DNA of 35,017 bases from JOPF133 sp052144935 (GTDB lineage: Bacteria > Acidobacteriota > Terriglobia > Bryobacterales > Bryobacteraceae), in NCBI GenBank assembly GCA_052144935.1, contig JBKQPR010000222.1, positions 1-35,017 on the forward strand, given 5' to 3'. Under the pieces are notes generated by a model that was not told the DNA's origin, did not search any database, and saw nothing but the letters and a program-made list of their open reading frames with translations. Made by a program: the position numbers and the translations under genes. Shown here one piece after another: positions 1 through 7,397 of the stretch. Position 1 is the first letter of the stretch. Every line of letters begins with the position of its first letter.

Positions 1-130
1 TAAAGAGCCGGCCTCAGCCTGCGGTTTAGTTCAACGCGCGGTTTACTCGATTCCGCGGCGAACAGGCCGTATCTGCTGACCGGCTTCCGCGCGCCGCGGA
101 ACCGAGCAAACCTAAAGCATTCACAAAGTC
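1..130 (+). repeat. 5' palindromic block of dispersed element, copy 1
   Basis: The block matches the reverse complement of 29353-29482 almost base for base. Both copies contain a 21-bp inverted repeat (arms 40-60 and 92-112, two mismatches between arms) around a 31-nt loop. Arm cores read TTCCGCGGCG and CGCCGCGGAA. The match starts at base 1, so the element may extend past the window edge. Weaker similarity to copy 2 continues through 131-190 (shared TTTCA, CTCC and AACT blocks) up to the conserved GTGCTACTCTC at 190. The block lies upstream of the gene at 259 in the same relative position as in copy 2. No transposase is encoded. It is probably a genomic repeat mobilised in trans or spread by recombination. 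Confidence 0.85.
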
Positions 131-230
131 CATTTCCCATCAGTTTCAGATACTTACCTCCTGAACTGCCAATATTTCCTTGCACCTCCGTGCTACTCTC
201 AAATTGGGAAGCCTTCGCGGCTCCCACTCC

Positions 231-258
231 GAGCGGGCCCATCGCCCGCTCTTTTTTT
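231..258 (+). terminator. Leader terminator/attenuator directly before the copy 1 ATG
   Basis: An 8-bp perfect stem (GAGCGGGC at 231-238 with GCCCGCTC at 244-251, loop CCATC) is followed by seven T residues (252-258). The ATG starts at the next base. A smaller hairpin (GGGAAGCC 206-213 with GGCTCCC 219-225, one bulged base) precedes it. Copy 2 has an equivalent terminator made of different bases. A terminator inside the transcript leader suggests attenuation. Alternatively, GTG 190 is the real start, since it is in frame with the gene, and the hairpin is then coding. Confidence 0.7.
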
Positions 259-990
259 ATGGCTACCGGCAAACAAATCCAAGCTAACCGCATGAACTCG
301 CAAAAATCTACCGGCCCCCGCTCCGCTGAGGGCAAGGCCGCCTCTTCCCAAAATGCCCTGAAATCCGGGGTGCCCTCTGGGCCCGACTCCCAATCCCAAA
401 TCATCCGCGGCGAAGACCCCACGGTCCTCGACGCCCTGGCTGCCCAATACCTCCTCGACCACCAGCCCCAATCCGCCGTCGAGCGCGCCCTCGTCGACAT
501 CCTCATCGATTCCGAGTGGCTGCTCCGCCGCCTCCGCAAAACCGAAGCCCATCTCTGGGAATACCAGCTAGCGGGTATCGAAGGCCGTCCCGAAGACGAA
601 ATACTCGGCCGAGCCTTCCAAAACTCCCAGCAGACCTTCGCCCGCCTGGAGCGCCGCCGCGACACCCTCCAGCGCGCTTACCACCGCACCCTCCACGACC
701 TCCGCCAGATCCAGAACTCCCGCGCCCAGGTCGCGCTCCAGCCTGACGCGCCCCAACCCGCCGCGGTTCCGCCCGCGCCGACCCATCCAACCCCTTCATC
801 CCAAAAGGCTAACCCCGAAAATGGGTTCGTTCCTGAAAATCCCCAAAACCGGCCCGCGGGACCCGCTCCCGCCGACCCCCTCCCCTCCCCCAACGGCTCC
901 CCCGCGTGCCCCCCGGTGAAACTGGCTCCCCAAAACAATCGGGAACAGCCGCCCACGGCCCTCCGGAACAATTGGCGGCCCCGTGACTGA
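259..990 (+). CDS. Repeat-borne IQANR/NSQKSTGPRS-family protein, copy 1
   Basis: This 243-aa protein belongs to a family I recognise from Acidobacteria but for which I know no function. Its N-terminus (residues 1-40) carries IQANR-x-NSQKSTGPRS-x-EGK and SSQNALKSG, resembling the STGP...EGK...NAxKHG motif of some phage-associated proteins. A central helical, Arg/Glu-rich part (about 60-165) holds DILIDSEW-LRRLRKTEAHLWEYQ. The tail is Pro-rich and contains NGFVPENPQN. Copy 2 at 28479-29243 shares all three parts. ATG 259 was chosen because homology in the mature motif starts there, but the frame is open back to GTG 190 in both copies (MLLSN...). There is no Shine-Dalgarno sequence; the start abuts the T-tract of a terminator hairpin. 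DNA binding or nucleic-acid association is only a guess. Confidence 0.75.
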   Translation: MATGKQIQANRMNSQKSTGPRSAEGKAASSQNALKSGVPSGPDSQSQIIRGEDPTVLDALAAQYLLDHQPQSAVERALVDILIDSEWLLRRLRKTEAHLWEYQLAGIEGRPEDEILGRAFQNSQQTFARLERRRDTLQRAYHRTLHDLRQIQNSRAQVALQPDAPQPAAVPPAPTHPTPSSQKANPENGFVPENPQNRPAGPAPADPLPSPNGSPACPPVKLAPQNNREQPPTALRNNWRPRD

Positions 991-1208
991 TCTCCTCCAT
1001 TTCCCCAAAACGGTCAAGCGCCCCATGGTAGCCGCGCCGTGCCAGCCATGAACGGAAGGGCCGGGGTCGGACCCTCAAGCGCTCATAACTTGTTGATTCC
1101 ACACGCTCGAGATTTTGAAACGGCCGGACCGTGGCCTTCGCGGTCTTCCGCATGGCGCCCCAACTTGCTGAAACCGGGGCTGAGCGAGGCCGATGTTACA
1201 CTAAGCCC

Positions 1209-1571
1209 ATGGTGGAGTCCACGATCACAGCTAGGATTGACGAGTTGCAGAAGCTTTACCGGATGACGGAAGGGGAGAAGATCAAGTTATATCTGGCCAC
1301 CCACCCGGAATTAGTTGATATCCTTCTGGAAGCGCGTTCTCACATCGAATTGCAGTTCGGCCGGGGCGCTGCTGTGGAGTTGCGCTTCCCGCGCGATTAC
1401 GACGGCGATTATGATGGAGAACTGCTGGCGATGATACAATCTCACCTCGACGCTGACGCTGCTCTCGATGCGTTTGACAGGTTCTGGGATGAGTGGTGGG
1501 GGGACGCATCCGGGCGCCGGGAATCTTGGCCACTATACGTTGGGGTCGAATACGCCAGGGAGCGCGTGTAG
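1209..1571 (+). CDS. HEPN-partner protein, putative antitoxin
   Basis: This 120-aa acidic protein starts at ATG 1209. It begins with a short helical part (IDELQKLYRMTEGEKIKLYL), followed by HPELVDILLEA, a beta-type stretch with acidic residues, and the C-terminal DAFDRFWDEWW and YVGVEYARE. I recognise this layout from uncharacterised cyanobacterial and other proteins encoded directly before HEPN genes. Its stop (TAG 1569-1571) shares a base with the GTG of the next gene, so the two are translationally coupled. An extended -10-like box (TG-T-TACACT, 1194-1202) ends 6 nt before the ATG, and no Shine-Dalgarno is seen, which fits a leaderless transcript. The antitoxin role is inferred from gene order only. 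Confidence 0.7.
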   Translation: MVESTITARIDELQKLYRMTEGEKIKLYLATHPELVDILLEARSHIELQFGRGAAVELRFPRDYDGDYDGELLAMIQSHLDADAALDAFDRFWDEWWGDASGRRESWPLYVGVEYARERV

Positions 1572-1924
1572 TGAGTTTCAAATGGGAAGATTATCTCGTC
1601 CTTGCTAAGGAACTTTCCCAAAGAGGTAACGAAGCGGCAACCAGATCGGCCATCAGCCGCGCCTATTATGCGGCTTATCAAGCCGCAAGGAGGCATCCGG
1701 GATCCAAGAATGCCATGGTGACGAAAAGCGGCTCGCATGGGGCTGTCTGGAAAGCCCTCAGAGAAAGCGGCAATAGGAATTGGCGCAAAGCGGGAAACCA
1801 GGGAAAGGAGATTCTCGAGTATCGCGGGGAAGCGGATTATGACGACAGCGTTCCCGAGTTGACTCGCAAGATGTACAGCATTGTCAGGATGGCGGAAGAG
1901 ATCCTGCGGCTGCTCGGATCCTGA
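1571..1924 (+). CDS. HEPN domain protein (UPF0332/COG1895-like)
   Basis: The protein has 117 aa from GTG 1571, with AGGAG-like AGGGAG at 1557-1562, 8 nt upstream. The helical SAISRAYYAAYQAARR block and the later EYRGEADYDD-VPELTR block are typical of the COG1895/UPF0332 HEPN family. HEPN proteins are often RNases or AMPylation targets in toxin-antitoxin and defence modules. A canonical Rx4-6H motif is not clear: an RRH cluster follows the first helix and a GSHGAVW histidine lies around residue 55, so nuclease activity is uncertain. The usual partner, an MNT-type nucleotidyltransferase, is absent. The coupled upstream gene replaces it. Confidence 0.75.
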   Translation: MSFKWEDYLVLAKELSQRGNEAATRSAISRAYYAAYQAARRHPGSKNAMVTKSGSHGAVWKALRESGNRNWRKAGNQGKEILEYRGEADYDDSVPELTRKMYSIVRMAEEILRLLGS

Positions 1925-2034
1925 TCGCTATCCGCCGCACTTGAGTCCTGCTACGCGGGGCTCTTGTTTCAACGCCCCATGGCCCTTGCCCCCCGGTTTC
2001 CCCCTCGCCCCCCATGCTAAAATTACAGTCCGAT

Positions 2035-2433
2035 ATGGAACCCGCCAGCAAGATGATCCGCCGAATGAATTTGCCCGGCGACACCATCAGCCATGAGCAA
2101 GTCGCCTGCTCGGTCTGGGCGCGCGCGGTGGGCAAAAAGATCGCGTCCCATTCGCGCGCCGCGCGCCTCGTGCGCACGCGCCTGGTGGTCGAGGTGGAAG
2201 ACAACACCTGGCGTACCCAGTTGATGTCTTTGTCGGCGCAAATCCTCCACAACCTGGAAAAGGGCCTCGGCCGCGGCGCCGTCGAAGAGCTGGAATTTCG
2301 CGTGGTTCCTCCGCGCCGGGATCCGCAGCGCGCCCTGGCCGCGGCGCCGGGCCTCTACGACGAGGCCGATGGCATCGCCGATCCGGTTCTGCGCAGTATC
2401 TATCGGGCCGCGCGCAAGAAGGCCCTGGCGTGA
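2035..2433 (+). CDS. DUF721 / DciA-like protein
   Basis: This 132-aa protein carries the DUF721 signature in residues 20-90: VWARAVGKKIASHS, a basic LVRTRLVVEV strand, NTWRTQLMSL, and a final beta element ELEFRVVP. DciA is the helicase loader/operator of most bacteria lacking DnaC, and acts with DnaB at replication initiation; many short DUF721 proteins are assigned to it by similarity only. Upstream codons from ATG 2014 are also in frame, but ATG 2035 gives the usual length and has TA-rich -10-like sequence (TAAAAT 2018-2023) before it. The C-terminus extends about 35 residues beyond the domain. The last 4 nt overlap gatC. Confidence 0.8.
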   Translation: MEPASKMIRRMNLPGDTISHEQVACSVWARAVGKKIASHSRAARLVRTRLVVEVEDNTWRTQLMSLSAQILHNLEKGLGRGAVEELEFRVVPPRRDPQRALAAAPGLYDEADGIADPVLRSIYRAARKKALA

Positions 2434-2753
2434 GGATTACCGAAGAACGCGTGCGCTACGTGGCCGCCCTGGCCAACCTGAAGCTCTCGGACGCCGAAAT
2501 CGCCCGCTTCCAGGCCGACCTGGACGGCATCCTGGAGCACATGGACAAGCTCAAAGAGATCGACACCACCGGTGTGGAACCCATGGCGCAAGTGCTGTTC
2601 CAGGCATCGGAGCCGCGACCGCAGGGAGCGGTTCTTGCTTCCACCCTGCGCGCCGACCAGTCTATCCCTCCGCTGGGCAATCAGGCGGCTCTGGCCAACG
2701 CTCCGCAGCCCGGCGCGGGGTATTTCAAAGTGGCCAAGGTCATCGAGCGTTGA
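2430..2753 (+). CDS. gatC: Asp-tRNA(Asn)/Glu-tRNA(Gln) amidotransferase subunit C
   Basis: GatC is the small stabilising subunit that wraps around GatA in the GatCAB complex, which converts Glu-tRNA(Gln) or Asp-tRNA(Asn) to the amidated form. The 107-aa sequence shows the family pattern: ITEERVRYVAALANLKLSD at the start, the helix FQADLDGILEHMDKL, then VEPMAQVLF and the C-terminal GAGYFKVAKVIER. The start is GTG 2430, overlapping the previous stop as GTGA. The protein is about ten residues longer than most GatC. The extra segment, EPRPQGAVLAS around residues 61-71, coincides with a GAGCCGCGACCG...GGGAGCGG repeat at 2610-2632. gatA follows after 16 nt; gatB is not in the window. Confidence 0.95.
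   Translation: MRITEERVRYVAALANLKLSDAEIARFQADLDGILEHMDKLKEIDTTGVEPMAQVLFQASEPRPQGAVLASTLRADQSIPPLGNQAALANAPQPGAGYFKVAKVIER
2610..2632 (+). repeat. GAGCCGCGACCG-type short repeat inside gatC
   Basis: The sequence reads GAGCCGCGACCG CAGGGAGCGG plus one T. It matches the intergenic copies at 4905-4931, 6394-6417 and 7434-7457 and is read in frame as EPRPQGAV in GatC. This is direct sequence observation; the name of the repeat family is not known to me. Confidence 0.75.
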
Positions 2754-2769
2754 GGCGTTGACATAAAGC

Positions 2770-4212
2770 ATGGACATCCCCTCCCTGACCATCGACGGCG
2801 TGCGGCAAGGTCTGCTCCGCCGCCGCTTCAGCGCCGTGGAGCTGGCCACCGAAGCGCTGCGTTTCGCGGAAGCCGAAAATCCGCGCACCAACGCCTACCT
2901 GCACTTCTCGCCCGAGCGCGCCCTGGCCACCGCGCGGCGCGTCGACGAGCGCCTCGCGCGCGGCGAAGATCCCGGACCGCTGGCCGGCGTCCCGGTCGCC
3001 GTGAAAGACGTGATTGTCACCAAGGGCGTGCGCACCACCTGCGGCTCGCGGTTGCTGGAGCATTACATTCCGCCCTACGACGCCACCGCCGTCGAGCGTC
3101 TGGAAGCGGCCGGCGGCGTGATCCTCGGCAAAACCAATTGCGACGAGTTCGCCATGGGGTCCTCCAACGAGAACTCGGCCTTCGGACCGGTGCGCAATCC
3201 GGTGGCGCCCGACCGTGTGCCGGGCGGATCGAGCGGCGGCTCGGCGGCGGCCGTGGCGCAGGGCACCGCGGTGGTGGCCCTCGGATCGGACACCGGCGGC
3301 TCCATCCGCCAGCCCGCTTCCTTCTGCGGCGTGGTCGGCGTGACACCCACTTACGGACGCGTGTCGCGCTACGGGCTGACGGCCTTCGCCAGCTCGCTGG
3401 ACCATATCGGACCCATCGCCCGCTCGGTGCGCGACGCCGCCACGGTGCTGGGCGTGATCGCCGGCCGCGACCCCCGCGACGCCACCTCGGCCGCTGCCCC
3501 AGCCCCCGATTACCGCGCGCTTTTGGACGGCCCTGGCAGCTCCGTGAAAGGTTTGAAGCTTGGCCTGCCCCGCGAGTATCTAAAGGAATTGACGAGCGAA
3601 ACCGGCGGCCTCATGGCACGCGGCGTGGAGCAGTTGCGCGCTCTAGGCTGCCAAGTGCAAGAGATCGGCATGCCGGCCACCGAGTATGCCATCGCAACTT
3701 ATTACATCATTGCTACCGCGGAGGCCTCCAGCAACCTGGCGCGCTATGATGGAGTGCGCTACACCTTCCGCTCGGCGCATTCGGACACTCTCGCCGATAT
3801 GTATCGGAACACACGCGGCGAAGGATTCGGTGCCGAGTGCAAACGCCGCATCATGCTGGGCACTTATGTGTTAAGTCACGGTTACTACGACGCCTATTAC
3901 TTGAAGGCGCAGAAAGTGCGCACGCTGATCGCCCGTGATTTTGCGCACGCCTTCGAACGGGTGGATGCCGTGGTGGCGCCGGTTTCCCCCTTCCCCGCGT
4001 TTAAACTGGGGGAGAAGGTGGACGATCCGCTGGCCATGTATCTGTCGGACATCTATACCATCACCGGCAGTCTGGCCGGTATCCCTTGCATGAGCGTGCC
4101 TTGCGGCACCACCGCCGCCGGTCTTCCGGTGGGAATGCAGATTTTAACCAGGCACTTCGACGAGCCAACCATGTTCCGGCTCGCCGGCGCCCTGGAACGA
4201 CAACAAAGGTAG
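2770..4212 (+). CDS. gatA: Asp-tRNA(Asn)/Glu-tRNA(Gln) amidotransferase subunit A
   Basis: GatA is the glutaminase subunit of GatCAB and belongs to the amidase signature family. At 480 aa it is full length. The Ser-cisSer-Lys triad is visible: K79 in VAVKD, S154 in the PGGSSGGS motif and S178 in SDTGGSIR. The conserved KTNCDEFAMGSSNENSAFGP segment and the C-terminal YTITGSLAGIPCMSVPCG also fit. ATG 2770 begins the normal N-terminus and has no clear Shine-Dalgarno, so translation may be coupled to gatC 16 nt upstream. The order dciA-gatC-gatA with short gaps suggests one transcript. There is no sign of damage. Confidence 0.97.
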   Translation: MDIPSLTIDGVRQGLLRRRFSAVELATEALRFAEAENPRTNAYLHFSPERALATARRVDERLARGEDPGPLAGVPVAVKDVIVTKGVRTTCGSRLLEHYIPPYDATAVERLEAAGGVILGKTNCDEFAMGSSNENSAFGPVRNPVAPDRVPGGSSGGSAAAVAQGTAVVALGSDTGGSIRQPASFCGVVGVTPTYGRVSRYGLTAFASSLDHIGPIARSVRDAATVLGVIAGRDPRDATSAAAPAPDYRALLDGPGSSVKGLKLGLPREYLKELTSETGGLMARGVEQLRALGCQVQEIGMPATEYAIATYYIIATAEASSNLARYDGVRYTFRSAHSDTLADMYRNTRGEGFGAECKRRIMLGTYVLSHGYYDAYYLKAQKVRTLIARDFAHAFERVDAVVAPVSPFPAFKLGEKVDDPLAMYLSDIYTITGSLAGIPCMSVPCGTTAAGLPVGMQILTRHFDEPTMFRLAGALERQQR

Positions 4213-4254
4213 GGGTCCCGGGATCGCCCGGTTCCTACATTAAGGAGAGAGACA

Positions 4255-4866
4255 ATGTCATTTACATTACCGCCGCTGCCCTACGCGCCCGATGCGCTGG
4301 AGCCTTCGATCGACAAGATGACGATGGAGATCCATCATGGCAAACACCACAACGCGTACGTGACCAATCTGAATAAGGCGCTGGAATCGGCGCCCGATCT
4401 GGCCGGCAAATCCGTCGAGGAGCTGCTGGCCAACAACTGCGGCATCGTGCCGGAAGCCATTCGCACCGCGGTGCGGAATAACGGCGGCGGCCACATCAAC
4501 CATTCGATGTTCTGGAAGATTCTCGGTCCCAACGCCGGCGGTCCGCCCCACGGCGATATCGCCAGTGCCATCAACGGCGCGTTTGGCAGCTTCGACACCT
4601 TCAAGGAGAAGTTCAATGCCGCCGCCACCACGCGCTTCGGCTCCGGCTGGGCATGGCTGGTGAGCGCCGGCGGCAAGCTGGACATCTATTCCACCGCCAA
4701 TCAGGACAGCCCCGTTATGGAAGGCAAGTTTCCGGTGATGGGCCTGGACGTGTGGGAGCACGCCTATTATCTGAAGTATCAGAACCGCCGGCCGGAATAC
4801 ATCGCGGCCTGGTGGAACGTGGTGAACTGGCACGAGGTCGCCGCCCGGCTCCACGCCGGCAAGTGA
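4255..4866 (+). CDS. sodA: Superoxide dismutase, Mn/Fe family
   Basis: This 203-aa enzyme disproportionates superoxide in the cytoplasm. Metal ligands by alignment to the family are H27 (MEIHHGKHH), H83 (INHSMFW), D165 and H169 (DVWEHAYY). The STANQDSP segment places Gln at the position typical of Mn-dependent enzymes, so Mn or cambialistic use is likely. A strong Shine-Dalgarno (AAGGAG, 4242-4247) lies 7 nt before ATG 4255, unlike many neighbours. It is 42 nt downstream of gatA and 95 nt before the transhydrogenase. The sod-transhydrogenase order suggests an oxidative-stress or redox-balance pairing, but this is inference. Confidence 0.96.
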   Translation: MSFTLPPLPYAPDALEPSIDKMTMEIHHGKHHNAYVTNLNKALESAPDLAGKSVEELLANNCGIVPEAIRTAVRNNGGGHINHSMFWKILGPNAGGPPHGDIASAINGAFGSFDTFKEKFNAAATTRFGSGWAWLVSAGGKLDIYSTANQDSPVMEGKFPVMGLDVWEHAYYLKYQNRRPEYIAAWWNVVNWHEVAARLHAGK

Positions 4867-4904
4867 CCGATCGGGGGCGCCGCCGAGCCGCTACCGTCGC
4901 GTTT

Positions 4905-4931
4905 CAGAGCCGCGACCGTAAGGGAGCGGTC
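4905..4931 (+). repeat. GAGCCGCGACCG-type short intergenic repeat
   Basis: CAGAGCCGCGACCG followed by TAAGGGAGCGG lies between sodA and the transhydrogenase gene, 31 nt before the latter's ATG. It is the same unit as at 2610, 6394 and 7434. Its position inside a probable operon leader could affect mRNA structure or stability. Confidence 0.8.
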
Positions 4932-4961
4932 TTTCCGGCGCCCCGCCCTTCTCCACCCCCT

Positions 4962-6350
4962 ATGCGCGACTTCGACCTGATCGTCATCGGCTCCGGCCCC
5001 TCGGGCCAGCGTGCAGCCATCCAAGGCGCTAAGTGCGGACGCCGCGTGATCGTCATCGATCAGCGCGAAGTTGTCGGCGGCGTGTGCATCAACACCGGCA
5101 CGATCCCCAGCAAGACCATGCGCGAGGCCGTCTTGCATCTCTCCGGCTACCAGTTTCAGGGGATCTACGGCGTAAATTATCACGTCAAGGAAAACATCAC
5201 CATGGCCGATCTGGGCTTCCGGGTCAACCAGGTGATCAAGACCGAGGCCGATGTCACCCAGGCGCAGCTCTCCCGCAACGGCGTGGAGGTGATGTACGCA
5301 CACGCCAGTTTCCTGGACGCCACGCACATCCGCGCGGTGGGATCGCGTGGCCAGGAGGACCTGGCGGCGCCCATCGTTATCGTGGCCACCGGCACCAAGC
5401 CGGCCGATTCGCCCCTGGTGCCCCTCAACGGCCGCACCATCATGAACAGCGACCAGATTTTGTGTATGCCCAAGATTCCCAAATCGCTGATCGTGGTGGG
5501 CGGCGGCGTCATCGGAGTGGAGTACGCCTGCATGTTCGCGATTCTGGGCGTGCGCATCATCCTGGTGGAGAAGCGGCCGCGGTTGCTGGAGTTCGCCGAT
5601 CAGGAAATCGTCGAGGCGCTCTCCTACCACCTGCGCGACCACCGCGTCACCATGCGGCTGAACGAGGAAGTGGCCAGCGTGGAGGAAACCGCCGACGGCT
5701 CGGTGGTGGCCAACCTGAAAAGCAACAAGCGGGTTGCGGGCGAGGCGTTGCTCTACGCCGTCGGGCGCCAGGGCAGCGTGGACGATTTGAACCTGGCGGC
5801 GGCCGGCCTGGAGGCCGACAACCGGGGGCGCATCGCGGTGGATTCCGAGTACCGCACCAAGGTTCCCAACATCTACGCGGTGGGCGATGTGATTGGTTTT
5901 CCCAGCCTGGCGTCGGTGTCCATGGAACAGGGCCGCATCGCCGCCGCCAACGCCTTTGGGCTGAAGATCCAGTCCAACCGCGCCAACTATCCATACGGCA
6001 TTTACACCATCCCGGAAATCTCCTTCATCGGCAAAACGGAAGAGCAGTTGACCGACGAAGACGTGCCGTATGAAGTGGGCGTGGCGTTCTATCGCGACAC
6101 CGCGCGCGGCCAGATTCGCGGCGACATCACCGGCCGGCTGAAACTCATTTTTCATCGCGAAACGCGCGAGATTCTGGGCGTGCATATCATCGGCGAGGGG
6201 GCCTCGGAGCTGCTGCATATCGGGCAGGCGGTGTTGATCTTCAAAGGCACGGTGGACTACTTCGTGGAAACCGTATTCAACTACCCCACGTTGGCGGAGT
6301 GTTATAAGCTGGCGGCATTTAATGGCGTCAATCGGCTGAAGCGGTATTAG
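4962..6350 (+). CDS. sthA: Soluble pyridine nucleotide transhydrogenase (Si-specific)
   Basis: A 462-aa FAD flavoprotein of the disulfide-reductase fold. SthA moves reducing equivalents between NADPH and NAD in the cytosol. The N-terminal FAD motif is GSGPSG (10-15) and the nucleotide motif is VVGGGVIGVEYA (179-190). At the redox-Cys site the sequence is GGVCINTGTIPSK (39-51): C42 is present but the second Cys is Thr47, the feature that separates SthA from lipoamide dehydrogenase and glutathione reductase. The C-terminal dimer domain ends with FNYPTLAECYKLAAFNG, as in SthA. ATG 4962 gives the family start; no Shine-Dalgarno is visible. A longer open frame upstream is not supported. Confidence 0.93.
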   Translation: MRDFDLIVIGSGPSGQRAAIQGAKCGRRVIVIDQREVVGGVCINTGTIPSKTMREAVLHLSGYQFQGIYGVNYHVKENITMADLGFRVNQVIKTEADVTQAQLSRNGVEVMYAHASFLDATHIRAVGSRGQEDLAAPIVIVATGTKPADSPLVPLNGRTIMNSDQILCMPKIPKSLIVVGGGVIGVEYACMFAILGVRIILVEKRPRLLEFADQEIVEALSYHLRDHRVTMRLNEEVASVEETADGSVVANLKSNKRVAGEALLYAVGRQGSVDDLNLAAAGLEADNRGRIAVDSEYRTKVPNIYAVGDVIGFPSLASVSMEQGRIAAANAFGLKIQSNRANYPYGIYTIPEISFIGKTEEQLTDEDVPYEVGVAFYRDTARGQIRGDITGRLKLIFHRETREILGVHIIGEGASELLHIGQAVLIFKGTVDYFVETVFNYPTLAECYKLAAFNGVNRLKRY

Positions 6351-6358
6351 GCCGGTAG

Positions 6359-6417
6359 GACAGGCTTCAGCCTGTCGCGGTCTGATGCGCTCTCAGAGCC
6401 GCGACCGTGAGGGAGCG
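6359..6417 (+). repeat. Two short repeats after sthA: GACAGGC hairpin and GAGCCGCGACCG unit
   Basis: GACAGGC-TTCA-GCCTGTC (6359-6376) is a perfect 7-bp stem starting 9 nt after the sthA stop; it has no T-tract, so termination is uncertain. CAGAGCCGCGACCG TGAGGGAGCG follows at 6394-6417. Similar CAGGC...GCCTG hairpins occur at 8289-8306, 16740-16758 and 24832-24851. Confidence 0.75.
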
Positions 6418-6494
6418 TTTGGTACCGTTGTTTCGGAACTGGCACTAAGAGCTGGAACTGGCGCGAGCCTCGTCGCTCGCGCGGGAGGGGACGG

Positions 6495-7379
6495 ATGGCG
6501 CGCAGCATCGGAGTGTTGGCGACTCATTACATCTGGGCGGGTGTGGTCGAAGACCTGCAGCTTTCAGCGGTGCGGATGTATCCCGCGCCGGGACAGGCCC
6601 CCGTGGACCTGAAGGTGCTGCACGCCGAGGAAATCTGCGAGCGCATCCGCCAGGGCATTGCCGAGGTTGCCGAGGGCGGGCCGGTGGACTCGGTCGGCGC
6701 GGGCTTTCCGGGCATCGTGCGCGACGGCGTGATCCACGAATCGCCCAATCTGGGGCAGCTCAAAGGGGCGGACATGCAGAACAAATTGGCCGCCGCCCTG
6801 GAAGCCGTTGGAATCCACGCGCCGGTCACCGTGCTCAACCACGTCGACGCCCTGGCCACCGGTCTGGCCGCCACGCGGGGCGGGCTGGAGAAGCTCATTC
6901 GGGTCTGGTACCTCGGCGACGGCATCGGGTTCGGGCGGTATCCGCGCACCGGCGCGCCGTGGGAAGCCGGCCACTCGGTGGTCTCCCTCGACCCCAAGGA
7001 GCGCTACTGCGGCTGCGGCGGCGTGGGACACCTGGAAGGCATCATGGGCAACCGCGCCATGCGGCTGCGCTTTCTGGATATGGAGCCGGAAGAGGTCTTC
7101 GCCGAAGCCCGCCAGGGCGATCAGCGGGCCGGCGATTTTGTGAAGCGCTGGCATCGCGCGCTGGCCGCCGCCACCGCCACCCTCGTTCACGCCGAAGGGC
7201 CGGGCCGCTTTTACATCGCCGGCCCGAACGCCGATTTCGTGAACCTGGAGATGCTCGGCGGCTACTTAATCGACATGGTCAAGATGAGCTCGCTGCAAGG
7301 CACCTTCTTCGAGATCGTGCCCACCAGCCACGATCTGGCGCTGATCGGCGCCGCTGTGGCCAGCCGCACCGGCTGCTAA
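6495..7379 (+). CDS. ROK-family-like protein, probably not a normal kinase
   Basis: This 294-aa protein has the ROK fold signature: VGAGFPGIV (about 71-79), LGDGIGFGRY (about 138-147), an AGHSVV histidine and a metal-site motif CGCGGVGHLEG (about 171-181). ROK proteins are sugar kinases or sugar-responsive repressors. Several key positions differ. The N-terminal phosphate loop, normally DxGGT, reads IGVLATHYIW. The catalytic ND pair of the NDxxAxAxGE motif is replaced by NHVDALATG. The third Cys of CxCGxxGCxE is His. It lacks a DNA-binding domain. It may be a divergent kinase or a sugar-binding pseudokinase. A strong GGAGGGG Shine-Dalgarno precedes ATG 6495. Confidence 0.75.
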   Translation: MARSIGVLATHYIWAGVVEDLQLSAVRMYPAPGQAPVDLKVLHAEEICERIRQGIAEVAEGGPVDSVGAGFPGIVRDGVIHESPNLGQLKGADMQNKLAAALEAVGIHAPVTVLNHVDALATGLAATRGGLEKLIRVWYLGDGIGFGRYPRTGAPWEAGHSVVSLDPKERYCGCGGVGHLEGIMGNRAMRLRFLDMEPEEVFAEARQGDQRAGDFVKRWHRALAAATATLVHAEGPGRFYIAGPNADFVNLEMLGGYLIDMVKMSSLQGTFFEIVPTSHDLALIGAAVASRTGC

Positions 7380-7397
7380 CCGGCTCCAAACTGACGG

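Noticed and set aside
4779..6218. A 479-codon minus-strand frame antisense to sthA
   Set aside because: His/Gly/Ala-rich low-complexity translation lying opposite a clear transhydrogenase; a composition shadow.
6359..6376. Intrinsic terminator after sthA
   Set aside because: The stem is good but no T-tract follows on either strand; it matches the CAGGC/GCCTG repeat hairpins instead.
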